From contig NZ_BSDP01000001.1 of the NCBI RefSeq assembly GCF_027925245.1, forward strand, positions 62,001 through 126,000: a stretch of DNA of 64,000 nt. Reading direction: 5' to 3'. This document shows, in pieces, positions 7,277 through 15,718 of this stretch (position 1 is the stretch's first letter; each line of letters starts with the position of its first letter). The translations under genes were made by a program, and so were the position numbers. The notes beneath the pieces were generated by a model. It did not search any database, was not told the DNA's origin, and saw only the letters and a program-made list of their open reading frames with translations. This DNA comes from Agromyces rhizosphaerae (GTDB taxonomy: Bacteria; Actinomycetota; Actinomycetes; Actinomycetales; Microbacteriaceae).

Positions 7277-7879
7277 TCAGATCGCCCAGGGCTCGGGCAG
7301 GCCCGTGCGCAGCTCGGGCGGCAGGTGCGCGAGGTCGTTGTGCACGAGGAGGCTCCACGGGCGGCGGGGCTTCTGCACGAGCACGGTGAGGCCGCAGTTG
7401 GCCTGGTTGACGGTGACCCAGCGCCACTCGGGGGCCTCGAGCACCTCGCGCACGAACCAGCCGATCACGAAGTTGTGCGTGATGAGCAGGTCGTGCCGGT
7501 CGCCGCGATGGGCGCGGAGGAACTCCTGGCGCGCGTCCGCCATCTGCGCCCGCCCCGCCTCGATCTCGGCCTCCGTCACCGAGCCGAAGAACGGCTCGTA
7601 GAACGACGGCATCTCGTCGACCGGGCCCGATGGCACGCAGTCGAACAGCAGCGGCGACGGCTCGGACGTCAGCGCGGGCATCCGCTCGGAGAGGATCTCG
7701 GCCGTCTCGGCCGCGCGCTCCAGCGGCGAGTGCCACGCGGCGTCGAACGGGATGCCGCCGAGCCGCTCCGCGAGCAGCTGCGCCTGCCGCCGCCCCCGAG
7801 GCGACAGGGGGCCGTCGGGCAGGCCGTGTTCGGCGTCGAGCTGCTCGCCGTGGCGGACCAGGTAGAGGTAGTGGGTCAC
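7277..7879 (-). CDS. Histidine phosphatase family protein
   Basis: A 200-aa branch-1 histidine phosphatase (phosphoglycerate-mutase-like). The catalytic RHGE is at residues 9-12 (YLVRHGEQ). The second half has the second catalytic histidine in LLITHNFVIGWFVR, and HSPLERAAETAEIL is the phosphate-pocket segment. The substrate is unknown. It starts with GTG after GAGGG. It lies 29 bases downstream of the M16 peptidase gene on the same strand, so co-transcription is likely. Confidence 0.92.
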   Translation of the reverse strand: MTHYLYLVRHGEQLDAEHGLPDGPLSPRGRRQAQLLAERLGGIPFDAAWHSPLERAAETAEILSERMPALTSEPSPLLFDCVPSGPVDEMPSFYEPFFGSVTEAEIEAGRAQMADARQEFLRAHRGDRHDLLITHNFVIGWFVREVLEAPEWRWVTVNQANCGLTVLVQKPRRPWSLLVHNDLAHLPPELRTGLPEPWAI

Positions 7880-7908
7880 AGGGGTTCCCTCGGTCGGATC
7901 GGGCGCGG

Positions 7909-9303
7909 TCAGGGGGCTTCGGATGCTGCGGGGCGGGCGCCGTCGTCGCGCACGCCGCGGAAGGTGCCGGCGTCGACGCCGCCCACGGCGGCGATCGACC
8001 ACGGGCGTTCGCGCAGGTCGGCGGCGAGGTCGCGCACGTCGTCGCGCGTCACCCGCGCGATGCGGCGGAGCGCCTCGTCGAGGTCGACGAACTCGCCGTG
8101 CGTGAGCTCGGCCCGGCCGAGACGGCTCATGCGGGTGTCGGAGTCCTCGAGCGCGAGGGCCGCACCCCCGCCGAGCTGGCCGGCGGCGCGGGCGAGATCG
8201 GCCTCGGTGATGCCCTCGTCGGCGATGCGGCCGAGCTCGCCGACCACGAGCTCGGCGACGGTGCCGGCGTTCGACGGCTGGCAGGCCGCGAACGCACCGA
8301 ACACGCCCGCGTCGGAGTAGCCGGGCGCGAGCGAGTGCACCGCATACGCGAGGCCACGCCGCTCGCGCACCTCCTGGAAGAGGCGCGACGACATGCCGCC
8401 GCCGTAGACGGAGTTCAGCACGTTGAGCGCGGGCCGGCGCGGGTCGGTGGCGGTGAGGCCGGGCACGCCGAGCAGCAGGTTGGCCTGCTCGATAGGGCGG
8501 TCCTCGATCGAGACGTCGGCACCGCGGGTGAGCGCGGCCTCGTCGGCGAGGCGACGAGGGGCGGGCGGATGCGGCGTGCCGAGGTCCCACCCGCCTGCGG
8601 CGAGTCCCTCGGTGACGCGGGCGACGAGCGCGTCGTGGTCGACGGCGCCGGCGGCGGTGACGACGAGCTCGTCGGGGCGGTAGCGCGCGCGGAAGTGCGT
8701 GAACACGGCATCGCGGCTCACGCGGCCGATCGAGTGGCGGGTGCCGCCGATCGGGCGCCCGAGCGGATGGGCGCCGAAGACCGCGTCGAAGAAGCGCTCG
8801 CTCGCTGCATCCGCCGGGTCGTCGCCCGCCATCGCGAGCTCCTCGAGGATCACTCCCCGCTCGTTCTCGAACTCGTCGGGGTCGAGGCGCGAGGCCGTGA
8901 GCATGTCGGCCAGCACGTCGACGGCCATGGGCAGGTCGCGGTCCTGCACCCTGGCGTAGTAGCAGGTGTACTCCTTGGCCGTCATCGCATTGTGCTCGCC
9001 GCCGACGGCGTCGAACGCCGTCGCGATGTCGAGCGCGGTGCGCGTCGCGGTGCCCTTGAACAGCAGGTGCTCGAGGAAGTGCGTGGAGCCGAAGGTGCCC
9101 GGCGCGGCGGAGTCGGGATCGTCGCGCTCGTCGCGCGAACCGACGCCGACCCAGAACCCCACGGTCGCGCTGCGGCTGCCGGGCATCGCCTCGGTCAGCA
9201 CCCGCAGGCCGCTCGGGAGCACGCTTCGCCGCACGCGCGCGCCGCCTGCAGCTTCGAGGGTCAGTTCGGGCGCGTCCAAGGGGAGTTCAACGGCGCCGTT
9301 CAT
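7909..9303 (-). CDS. M16-family zinc peptidase
   Basis: A 464-aa insulinase/processing-peptidase-like protein. The inverted zinc motif HFLEH is at residues 75-79, and the distal ligand glutamate lies in GVILEELAMA (about 154). The second half contains the inactive M16 domain with RGLAYAVHS. No signal peptide is seen, so it should be cytoplasmic. In many actinobacteria this gene directly follows pnp; here pnp is 17 kb away. TAGGCT sits 7 bases before the ATG, predicting a leaderless mRNA. Confidence 0.95.
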   Translation of the reverse strand: MNGAVELPLDAPELTLEAAGGARVRRSVLPSGLRVLTEAMPGSRSATVGFWVGVGSRDERDDPDSAAPGTFGSTHFLEHLLFKGTATRTALDIATAFDAVGGEHNAMTAKEYTCYYARVQDRDLPMAVDVLADMLTASRLDPDEFENERGVILEELAMAGDDPADAASERFFDAVFGAHPLGRPIGGTRHSIGRVSRDAVFTHFRARYRPDELVVTAAGAVDHDALVARVTEGLAAGGWDLGTPHPPAPRRLADEAALTRGADVSIEDRPIEQANLLLGVPGLTATDPRRPALNVLNSVYGGGMSSRLFQEVRERRGLAYAVHSLAPGYSDAGVFGAFAACQPSNAGTVAELVVGELGRIADEGITEADLARAAGQLGGGAALALEDSDTRMSRLGRAELTHGEFVDLDEALRRIARVTRDDVRDLAADLRERPWSIAAVGGVDAGTFRGVRDDGARPAASEAP

Positions 9304-9310
9304 CCCGACC

Positions 9311-9316
9311 AGCCTA
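9311..9316 (-). promoter_or_regulatory. -10 box of M16 peptidase
   Basis: TAGGCT on the minus strand ends 7 bases before the ATG at 9303, with no ribosome-binding site. Confidence 0.45.
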
Positions 9317-9362
9317 CGTCAGGCGTGCGACGCGCGGGCCTCGCGCCCACAGCGCCGAGCGT

Positions 9363-10574
9363 TCAGGAACTGACGCGGTCGAGATCGAGGAGGTCGGCGC
9401 GCGTGAGCTCGAGCGAGCCGGCGGCGACCAGGTCGTCGACGTGCTCGGGCGCGGTGGCGTCGACGACCGGCGCGGCGACGACCGGGCGCGCGATGAGCCA
9501 GGCGAGGGCCACGGCCGCGGGCCGCACGCCGTGCGCGGCCGCGATGCGGTCGACGACCGCGAGCACGCGATTGCCGCGCCGCGAGAAGTACGCGCCGGCC
9601 CGCGTGCCGCGCACGTCGCGCCGCACGTCGGCCCGCCGCCGTACGACTCCGGCCAGGAACCCGCTCGCGAGCGGCGTGGTGGGCAGCATGGCCAGCCCCT
9701 GGGCCGACGCGACGAGTTCGAGGGAGCCCTCGACGTGGCTGCGGTCGAGCAGGTTGTACTTCGCCGAGATGGTCGAGAAGCGCGGCAGCCCGTTGGCGGC
9801 GAGCACGCGCGCCTGGATGAGCCGGTCGGCCGAGAAGCCGATGCCGCCGATCGCCCGCACCTTGCCGGCGAGGATGAGCGCGTCGACCGCGCCGAGGGTC
9901 TCCTCGAGCGGCACGGTCTCGTCGTGCCCGTCGAACGAGAGCAGGTCGATGCGATCGGTGCCGAGCCGCGCGAGCGAGGCGTCGACGGCCGCGGTGAGGT
10001 TGGCGGGCGCGAGTCCCGGGTTGTCGGCGTGCCGGCCGACGGTCGCGGCGAGCACGACCTGGTCGCGACAGCCGCGGGCGCGCATCCACGAGCCCACCAG
10101 GAACTCGGCACGGCCCGACGCGTCGCCGTCGGAGGTGGCGATCAGGTTGCCGCCGGAGAACAGGAAGCGATCGAGCACGAGGCCCGATGCGCGCGCGTCG
10201 AGGGTCCAGCCGAAGTCCGTCGTGCCGAGCCCGACGGGGTGGATCGGCTGTTCGGTGCCCGGCAGCGCTTCGCGCGGCGCCATGACGATGGGCCCGGAGT
10301 GCAGCGTCTCGATCGTGTGCGGTTCATCCGAGTCGTGCGCGACCGCGGCGGGCGCTGCGGTCTCGGCCGCGGCCGTCATCGACTCGGGCTGCGCCGGGTC
10401 CGGCTGCTCCATCGGCACCGTGTCCGGCTGCACCGGATCCGCGACCGGCTCCGGCTGCACGTCCGCAGCCCGCACGGCGTCCGCCTGCGCGGCGTCGTCC
10501 GGCCGCGCGGCATCCGTGTCGCGGCTCGGGCGACCCCCCGTCGCACCGTGCTCGTCCGTCGAGACCTCGGTCAT
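9363..10574 (-). CDS. Aldo/keto reductase homologue with degenerate active site
   Basis: A 403-aa protein. The first 100 or so residues are acidic, proline/alanine-rich and probably disordered. The rest follows the aldo/keto reductase barrel (GTTDFGWTLD, LGTDRIDLLSFDG, PLEETLGAVDALILAGKVRAIG, LASGFLAG). The catalytic set looks lost. Where active members read DTADVYG this has ATSDGDASG, removing Asp and Tyr, and the TKVG lysine segment reads ATVG. A histidine may remain in FDGHDE. It may therefore be a non-catalytic or binding protein. The ribosome-binding site GGAGGAGGAG precedes the ATG. Confidence 0.8.
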   Translation of the reverse strand: MTEVSTDEHGATGGRPSRDTDAARPDDAAQADAVRAADVQPEPVADPVQPDTVPMEQPDPAQPESMTAAAETAAPAAVAHDSDEPHTIETLHSGPIVMAPREALPGTEQPIHPVGLGTTDFGWTLDARASGLVLDRFLFSGGNLIATSDGDASGRAEFLVGSWMRARGCRDQVVLAATVGRHADNPGLAPANLTAAVDASLARLGTDRIDLLSFDGHDETVPLEETLGAVDALILAGKVRAIGGIGFSADRLIQARVLAANGLPRFSTISAKYNLLDRSHVEGSLELVASAQGLAMLPTTPLASGFLAGVVRRRADVRRDVRGTRAGAYFSRRGNRVLAVVDRIAAAHGVRPAAVALAWLIARPVVAAPVVDATAPEHVDDLVAAGSLELTRADLLDLDRVSS

Positions 10575-10695
10575 GCGCTCCTCCTCCCCAGGATTGCTCC
10601 GACCCTACGTTGTCGTTTGCGGCAGAACGCGCCCGTTTCGCGCAACCGTTACGCAATTGTTTGCTGACGTTCACAGGCGCACGCAGCCGGCACGC

Positions 10696-10740
10696 TTGCG
10701 GGCGGCTGAACACTCGTTTAGCATGTTGAACATGCGTTCA
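10696..10740 (+). promoter_or_regulatory. Promoter and doublet operator of the TetR-ABC operon
   Basis: The -35 TTGCGG (10696-10701) and -10 TAGCAT (10719-10724) are 17 bp apart. Two operator copies of the form TGAAC-N4-GTTYA lie at 10707-10720 (TGAACACTCGTTTA) and 10727-10740 (TGAACATGCGTTCA), exactly 20 bp apart. They cover the -10 box and the start codon at 10732. This layout fits autorepression by two TetR dimers on one DNA face. Confidence 0.75.
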
Positions 10741-11394
10741 GCGTCGGGCGACCTCACCACCGCGGCCCGCATCCGCGACCGTGCGATCGAGCTCTTCGGC
10801 TCGCGCGGATACGCCGCGACCAGCATCCGCGACATCGCCCGCGCCGCCGGCGTCAGCCCCGCGCTCGTGATCCACCACTTCGGGTCGAAGGACGAGTTGC
10901 GCGCCGCCTGCGACGACTACCTCATCGGTTCCGTCTTCGACGAGAAGGACCGCGCCCGCGGACCCCAGGTCGGCACCGCCATGCGCGAGTGGCTCGCCGA
11001 CGTCGACCGCTTCCGGCCGTACGTCGACTACCTCGCGGCGATGCTGCAGGAGGGCGGGGACGCGGGCAACCAGGTGTTCGACGCGCTGCTGCACGAGACC
11101 AGGGAGATGATCGACGCGGGCGTCGCCGACGGGTCCATGCGCCCGAGCGACGACCCCGAGATGCGCGCGCTGCTGGTCGCGATGCAGGCCCTCGCCCCGC
11201 TGCTGCTGCGCGCCCAGCTCGCCCGCACGCTCGGCGCCGACGTGCACGAGACGGCGACCGCGCGCCGCATGACGCTGCCGATGCTCGACCTCTACACGAA
11301 CGGCTTGTACGCCGACGACCGCATGCTCGCGGCCGCACGCGACGCGATGGCCGCCACCGCACCACCGACCACCGAGGAAGAAGGAGGGGCATGA
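10732..11394 (+). CDS. TetR-family regulator of the ABC transporter
   Basis: A 220-aa repressor. The N-terminal helix-turn-helix is RAIELFGSRGYAATSIRDIARAAGVSPALVIHHFGSKDEL, written here only as the usual TetR pattern from about residue 15 to 50. The C-terminal ligand domain is of the type seen beside export pumps. I take the ATG at 10732 because the -10 box is 7 bases upstream; an ATG at 10723 is also in frame. It overlaps the ATPase gene as ATGA, so the regulator and pump form one operon. The ligand is unknown. Confidence 0.9.
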   Translation: MRSASGDLTTAARIRDRAIELFGSRGYAATSIRDIARAAGVSPALVIHHFGSKDELRAACDDYLIGSVFDEKDRARGPQVGTAMREWLADVDRFRPYVDYLAAMLQEGGDAGNQVFDALLHETREMIDAGVADGSMRPSDDPEMRALLVAMQALAPLLLRAQLARTLGADVHETATARRMTLPMLDLYTNGLYADDRMLAAARDAMAATAPPTTEEEGGA

Positions 11395-12359
11395 CGCCCA
11401 CGACAACGGCCGCGATCGACTCGCGCGGCCTCACGAAGCACTACGGGTCGACCGTCGCGCTCGATCGCGTCGAGTTCGAGGTGCCCACCGGGCAGGTGTT
11501 CGGCGTGATCGGGCCGAACGGCGCGGGCAAGACCACGATGATGCGCCTGATGCTCGACATCATCCACCCCACCGCGGGCGAGGTGAGCGTGCTCGGCCAG
11601 GACCCGCGGCACAGCGGGCCGAAGCTCCGCAAGCGCATCGGCTTCCTGCCCGGCGAGCTGCACCTCGGCGGGCGCGGCAGCGGGCGCGACCTGCTGCGCC
11701 ACTACGCGCGCATCTCGGGCGGCGTGCCGCCGGTGCGCATCGAGCAGCTCGCCGACCGGCTCGGCGTCGACCTCTCGCGCCCGGTGCGCAAGCTCTCCAA
11801 GGGCAACAAGCAGAAGGTCGGGCTGATCCAGGCGTTCATGCACGAGCCCGAGCTGCTGGTGCTCGACGAGCCCACGAGCGGCCTCGACCCGCTCGTGCAG
11901 CAGGAGTTCCTCACCATGGTGCGCGAGGCGAAGGCCGCCGGGCAGACCGTGTTCCTCAGCTCGCACGTGCTGAGCGAGGTGCAGCAGGCCGCCGACCAGG
12001 TCGCGATCCTCCGCGAGGGGCGCATCGCGACCGTCGCCACGGTGAAGCAGCTGCGCGAGAGTGCGGTCCGGCATGTCCGCGTGGTCGTCGCCGACGAGGA
12101 CGCCGGTGCGCTCGCCGCGACGCTCAGCGCATCGCCGGGCATCTCCGCCATCGGCCAGTCGCAGCTGGGCCCGGCCGAGGGCGAGTCCGAGTTCACGGCG
12201 ACGATCGACGCACACGTCGACGACTTCGTCAAGGCGCTCGCCCAGCACACGATCATCGACCTGGCGATCGAGGAGCCCGAACTCGAGGAGTCGGTGATGC
12301 GGTACTACGAGGCATCGGATGCCCCCGCAGCGACGACCGACGAGGAGGACGCCCGATGA
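11391..12359 (+). CDS. ABC transporter ATP-binding protein
   Basis: A 322-aa ATPase of the antibiotic/daunorubicin-exporter type (CcmA/DrrA-like). Walker A is GPNGAGKTT (41-49), the signature is LSKGNK (135-140), Walker B is LLVLDE (155-160), and the H-loop is in VFLSSHVLSE. About 90 residues follow the nucleotide-binding domain and end in a coiled acidic tail, as in DrrA relatives. It works with the permease encoded next, which it overlaps by 4 bases. Confidence 0.93.
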   Translation: MTPTTTAAIDSRGLTKHYGSTVALDRVEFEVPTGQVFGVIGPNGAGKTTMMRLMLDIIHPTAGEVSVLGQDPRHSGPKLRKRIGFLPGELHLGGRGSGRDLLRHYARISGGVPPVRIEQLADRLGVDLSRPVRKLSKGNKQKVGLIQAFMHEPELLVLDEPTSGLDPLVQQEFLTMVREAKAAGQTVFLSSHVLSEVQQAADQVAILREGRIATVATVKQLRESAVRHVRVVVADEDAGALAATLSASPGISAIGQSQLGPAEGESEFTATIDAHVDDFVKALAQHTIIDLAIEEPELEESVMRYYEASDAPAATTDEEDAR

Positions 12360-13156
12360 ACGGCACGCTCGCACTCTTCCGCCGCGTCTTCGCGGGCAGC
12401 TGGCGCGGCCTCATCGGCTGGATCGTCGGCATCAGCGGGGCCCTCCTGCTGTACCTGCCGCTCTACTCCTCGTTCGGGGCCAACGGCGAGATGGACGCCA
12501 TCATCGACACGCTCCCCGACGCGCTCGTGAAGTCGATGGGCTACGACCAGCTCGGCACCGGCGCCGGATATGCGCAGGGCACCTTCTTCGGCTTGATCGG
12601 CTTCGCGCTGCTGACGATCGCGGCCGTCGGCTGGGGCACGTCGGCCATCGCCTCCGATGAGGAGAACGGCCAGCTCGAGCTGACGCTCGCGCACGCCGTG
12701 AGCCGTGGCCGTGTGCTCGTCGAGCGCACCGCGGCGATCGTGGCCAAGCTCGCGATCATCGGAGTGGTCGTGATCGGCCTCACCTGGGCCCTGAACGAAC
12801 CGAGCGACCTCGGCATCGAGCCGTGGAACATCGTCGCCGGCACGGCGACCATGCTGGGCCTCGCGATGCTCTCCGCGGCCGCCTCGATCGGCGTCGGCGC
12901 CATGACCGGCAGCCGCACCTGGGCGATCGGCGCGGGCGCCGGCGTCGCCGTGGTCGGCTACGTGCTCCACGCGGTCGGCAACCAGAGCGAGGACCTCGAG
13001 TGGCTGCACAACTTCTCGCCGTACTCCTGGGCGTGGGACGTCAACCCGCTCGCCGAGGGACCCGACTGGACGGCGCTCGGACTGCTCTACGGCATCTCGC
13101 TGCTCCTGCTCATCGCCGGCTGGCTGGTGTTCCGGAAGCGCGACATCGCCACCTGA
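12356..13156 (+). CDS. ABC transporter permease
   Basis: A 266-aa integral membrane protein with six hydrophobic segments (roughly 20-40, 78-100, 121-142, 156-176, 180-203, 238-258). It belongs to the ABC-2 type and is the partner of the preceding ATPase. A conserved loop, SDEENGQLELTLAHAVSRGRVL, follows the second helix. The ATGA overlap indicates translational coupling. The substrate is probably exported, and a drug or lipid is a guess. Confidence 0.88.
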   Translation: MNGTLALFRRVFAGSWRGLIGWIVGISGALLLYLPLYSSFGANGEMDAIIDTLPDALVKSMGYDQLGTGAGYAQGTFFGLIGFALLTIAAVGWGTSAIASDEENGQLELTLAHAVSRGRVLVERTAAIVAKLAIIGVVVIGLTWALNEPSDLGIEPWNIVAGTATMLGLAMLSAAASIGVGAMTGSRTWAIGAGAGVAVVGYVLHAVGNQSEDLEWLHNFSPYSWAWDVNPLAEGPDWTALGLLYGISLLLLIAGWLVFRKRDIAT

Positions 13157-13176
13157 TCACCGGACCCGCCTCGGTA

Positions 13177-13207
13177 GCGCGGCCCGTCGCTCAGCGGCGG
13201 GCCGCGC
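13177..13207. terminator. Hairpin between ABC permease and CitE-type lyase genes
   Basis: GCGCGGCCCG pairs with CGGGCCGCGC around a short T-CGCTCAGCG-G inner stem. It lies at the junction of two convergent genes and includes the stop codon of the lyase gene. Confidence 0.6.
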
Positions 13208-14000
13208 GCGCGAGCACGCGCTCGGCCTGGCGCAGCACGGGCGCGTCGATCATGCGCCCGTCGTGGGTGAACACGCCGTCACGACCGGATGCCGCGGCCA
13301 GCAGCTCGCGCGCCGCCGACAGCTCCTCGTCGGAGGGACGGTACGCCTCACGCACGACCGGCACCTGGGAGGGGTGGATGCACGCGGTCGCGGCGAATCC
13401 GCTCGCGGCCGCATCCGTCGCCTCGTCCCGCTGGCCGTCCGCGTCGGCGATGTCGAGGTGCACCGCGTCGATCGCGGCGATGTCGTGCGCGCCCGCGGCG
13501 ACCAGCACGCTCGCACGGGCGAACCGCGCGACGTCGCGGTAGCCGCCGTCGGGCGTGCGGCTCGACGACCCGCCGAGCGAGCCGACGAGGTCCTCCGCAC
13601 CCCACATGAGCGCGACCACGCACTCGACCGACGCCATCGCAGGCGCAGCCAGCACGCCGGCAGGCGTCTCGCAGAGCGCCACGACGCGCAGGTCGCGCAG
13701 CCGCACGAGGTCGGCGGTGCCGCTCGCCTTGGCGAGCATCACGGTGTGGAACCCGCCCGCCGCGACCGCGCGCAGGTCGTCCTCGAACGCGTCGCTGCCC
13801 GCGGGGTTGATGCGCACGATCGTGCGGTCGGGGTCGAGCCCCGAGTCCGCGACCGCCTCGCGCGCCGCGGCCTTCGCATCGGGAGCGACGGCGTCCTCGA
13901 GGTCGAGAATCACGGCGTCGGCGCGATCGGCCGCCTTCGCGTAGCGCTCGGGCCGGTCGGCCGGGCAGAACAGCAGCGCCGGACCCATCGTGAACGTCAT
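13191..14000 (-). CDS. CitE-like HpcH/HpaI lyase (putative HMG-CoA lyase)
   Basis: A 269-aa CoA-ester lyase of the HpcH/HpaI fold. Landmarks are LLFCPADRPERYAKA, the metal-binding AVILDLEDAV and ALCETPAGVLAA, and the C-terminal GFAATACIHPSQVPVV. It is the last gene of the five-gene operon. The order carboxylase beta, carboxylase alpha, acyl-CoA dehydrogenase, MaoC, CitE matches Mycobacterium tuberculosis Rv2502c-Rv2498c, whose CitE was reported to cleave (R)-HMG-CoA. A late step of leucine breakdown is therefore inferred. The ATGA overlap with the MaoC gene sets the start. Confidence 0.88.
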   Translation of the reverse strand: MTFTMGPALLFCPADRPERYAKAADRADAVILDLEDAVAPDAKAAAREAVADSGLDPDRTIVRINPAGSDAFEDDLRAVAAGGFHTVMLAKASGTADLVRLRDLRVVALCETPAGVLAAPAMASVECVVALMWGAEDLVGSLGGSSSRTPDGGYRDVARFARASVLVAAGAHDIAAIDAVHLDIADADGQRDEATDAAASGFAATACIHPSQVPVVREAYRPSDEELSAARELLAAASGRDGVFTHDGRMIDAPVLRQAERVLARAARR

Positions 14001-14524
14001 GCGCCCGTCTCCTCCTCCGGCCGGCACTGTACGAGCACGCTCCGGCGAGCGCGGGCGACGACGTCGCCGTGCTGATTGCGACCCACGTGATCCAGTGTGA
14101 CGATCCCCTGGCCCGGACGCGAGGCCGAGAGCCGCTTCTCGGCGACGGTCGTCTCGCTGTAGAGCGTGTCGCCGTGGAACAGCGGGGCGGGGAACGCGAC
14201 CTCGGAGAACCCGAGGTTCGCGACGATCGTGCCCTGCGTGAGCTGCGAGACGGATGCCCCGACGAGCGTCGCGAGCGTGAACATCGAGTTCACCAGGCGC
14301 TGCCCGAACGGCTGCTCGGCCGACCACGCGGCGTCGAGGTGCAGCGCCTGCGGGTTCATCGTGAGGGTCGAGAACAGCACGTTGTCGGCCTCGGTCACGG
14401 TGCGCCCCGGGCGGTGCAGGTAGCGCACGCCCGGCTCGAACTCCTCGAACCAGAGGCCCCGCTGCACCACCTCGCGCGCGGGCGCCTCGGGCTGCGCCGG
14501 CCCAGGGGCATCCGTCTCGTTCAT
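13997..14524 (-). CDS. MaoC-family hydratase
   Basis: A 175-aa hotdog-fold hydratase. LWFEEFEPGVRYLHRPGRTVTEADN is the typical MaoC opening. NPQALHLD holds the active-site Asp/His region, and FPAPLFHGDTLYSETTV follows. It probably hydrates an enoyl-CoA in the branched acyl-CoA pathway. It sits between the acyl-CoA dehydrogenase and the CitE-like lyase in the operon. The start is an ATG 13 bases after the dehydrogenase stop. Confidence 0.9.
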   Translation of the reverse strand: MNETDAPGPAQPEAPAREVVQRGLWFEEFEPGVRYLHRPGRTVTEADNVLFSTLTMNPQALHLDAAWSAEQPFGQRLVNSMFTLATLVGASVSQLTQGTIVANLGFSEVAFPAPLFHGDTLYSETTVAEKRLSASRPGQGIVTLDHVGRNQHGDVVARARRSVLVQCRPEEETGA

Positions 14525-14537
14525 GCCGTTCCTCCCG

Positions 14538-15704
14538 CTACGCCGCCAGGCCGAGCTCCCGCGAGATGACCATGAGCTGCACCTCGGTCGTGCCCTCGCC
14601 GATCTCGAGGACCTTCGCGTCGCGGTAGTGGCGGGCCACGGCGTTCTCGTTCAGGAAGCCGTATCCGCCGAACACCTGGGTCGCCGCGCGCGCGTTCTCC
14701 ATCGCCGCATCCCCCGCCACCATCTTCGCGATCGACGCCTCCATCTTGAAGGGCTTCCCGGCGACCATCTTGCGCGCCGCGTCGTGCCAGCACAACCGTG
14801 CCTGCTGCACGCGCGCCTGCATCTTGGCGATCGTGAAGGCGACGTGCTGGTGCGAGCCGATGTTGGTGCCGAACACGTTGCGCTCCTTCGCGTAGCGCAC
14901 GGCCTCCTCGAGGCAGCCCTGCGCGGCGCCGGTCGCGAGCGCGGCGAACGCGATGCGGCCCTCGTCGAGCGACTGCAGGAAGTTCGCGTAGCCGCGGCCG
15001 CGCTCGCCCAGCAGGTTGCCCGCGGGCACGCGGACGCCGTCGAACGCGAGCGGGTGCGTGTCGCTCGTGTGCCAGCCGACCTTGTCGTAGCTCTCGCCGA
15101 CGGTGAAGCCCGGGGTGCCGCTCGGCACGATGATGCTCGAGAGCTCCTTCTTCACGGTGCCGTCGGGGCGTTCCGTCTGGTTGGTGACGGCGGTCACCGT
15201 GACGAGGCTCGTAATCGGCGTGCCCGAGTTGGTGATGAACTGCTTCGAGCCGTCGATGACCCATTCGTCGCCGTCGAGGCGCGCGACCGTCTCGGTGGCG
15301 CCGGCGTCGGAGCCTGCGCGCGCCTCGGTGAGGCCGAAGCCGGCGAGCGCGCGGCCGGCGACGAGCTCGGGCAGCCACTGCTGCCGCTGCGCGTCGGTGC
15401 CGTAGCGGAAGATCGGCATGATGCCGAGCCCGACGCCCGCCTCGAGGGTCACGCCGATCGACTGGTCGACACGGCCGAGCGCCTCGACGGCCAGGCAGAG
15501 CTGCACGTAGTCCTTGCCGCGGCCGCCGACCTCCTCGGGGAAGGGCAGGCCGAACAGGCCGAGGTCGCCCATCTGGTGGATGATCTCGATCGGCAGGCGG
15601 CGCTCGGTGTCGTACTGGTACGCGGCGGGCGCGACGACGGTGTCGGCGAACTCCTTGACGGTCTCGTAGAGCTCGCGTTCCTCGGCGTTCAGCAGGGTGT
15701 CCAT
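14538..15704 (-). CDS. Acyl-CoA dehydrogenase
   Basis: A 388-aa FAD enzyme that oxidises an acyl-CoA to the enoyl-CoA. GFGLTEARAGSDAGAT is the first family signature, and QVFGGYGFLNENAVARHYRDAK with IGEGTTEVQ is the second. The Glu in IGEGT sits where MCAD-type enzymes place the catalytic base. Its place after the carboxylase subunits parallels fadE19 in the M. tuberculosis leucine operon, so a branched short-chain substrate is likely. The ATG at 15704 follows GAGGA; an ATG at 15722 overlapping the upstream stop is an alternative. Confidence 0.93.
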   Translation of the reverse strand: MDTLLNAEERELYETVKEFADTVVAPAAYQYDTERRLPIEIIHQMGDLGLFGLPFPEEVGGRGKDYVQLCLAVEALGRVDQSIGVTLEAGVGLGIMPIFRYGTDAQRQQWLPELVAGRALAGFGLTEARAGSDAGATETVARLDGDEWVIDGSKQFITNSGTPITSLVTVTAVTNQTERPDGTVKKELSSIIVPSGTPGFTVGESYDKVGWHTSDTHPLAFDGVRVPAGNLLGERGRGYANFLQSLDEGRIAFAALATGAAQGCLEEAVRYAKERNVFGTNIGSHQHVAFTIAKMQARVQQARLCWHDAARKMVAGKPFKMEASIAKMVAGDAAMENARAATQVFGGYGFLNENAVARHYRDAKVLEIGEGTTEVQLMVISRELGLAA

Positions 15705-15718
15705 GATGCGTGTCCTCG

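Noticed and set aside
7630..10731. Plus-strand open frame that would make the TetR at 10732 over 1200 residues long
   Set aside because: It is antisense to the M16 peptidase and aldo/keto reductase genes. The promoter and operators at 10696-10740 define the true start.
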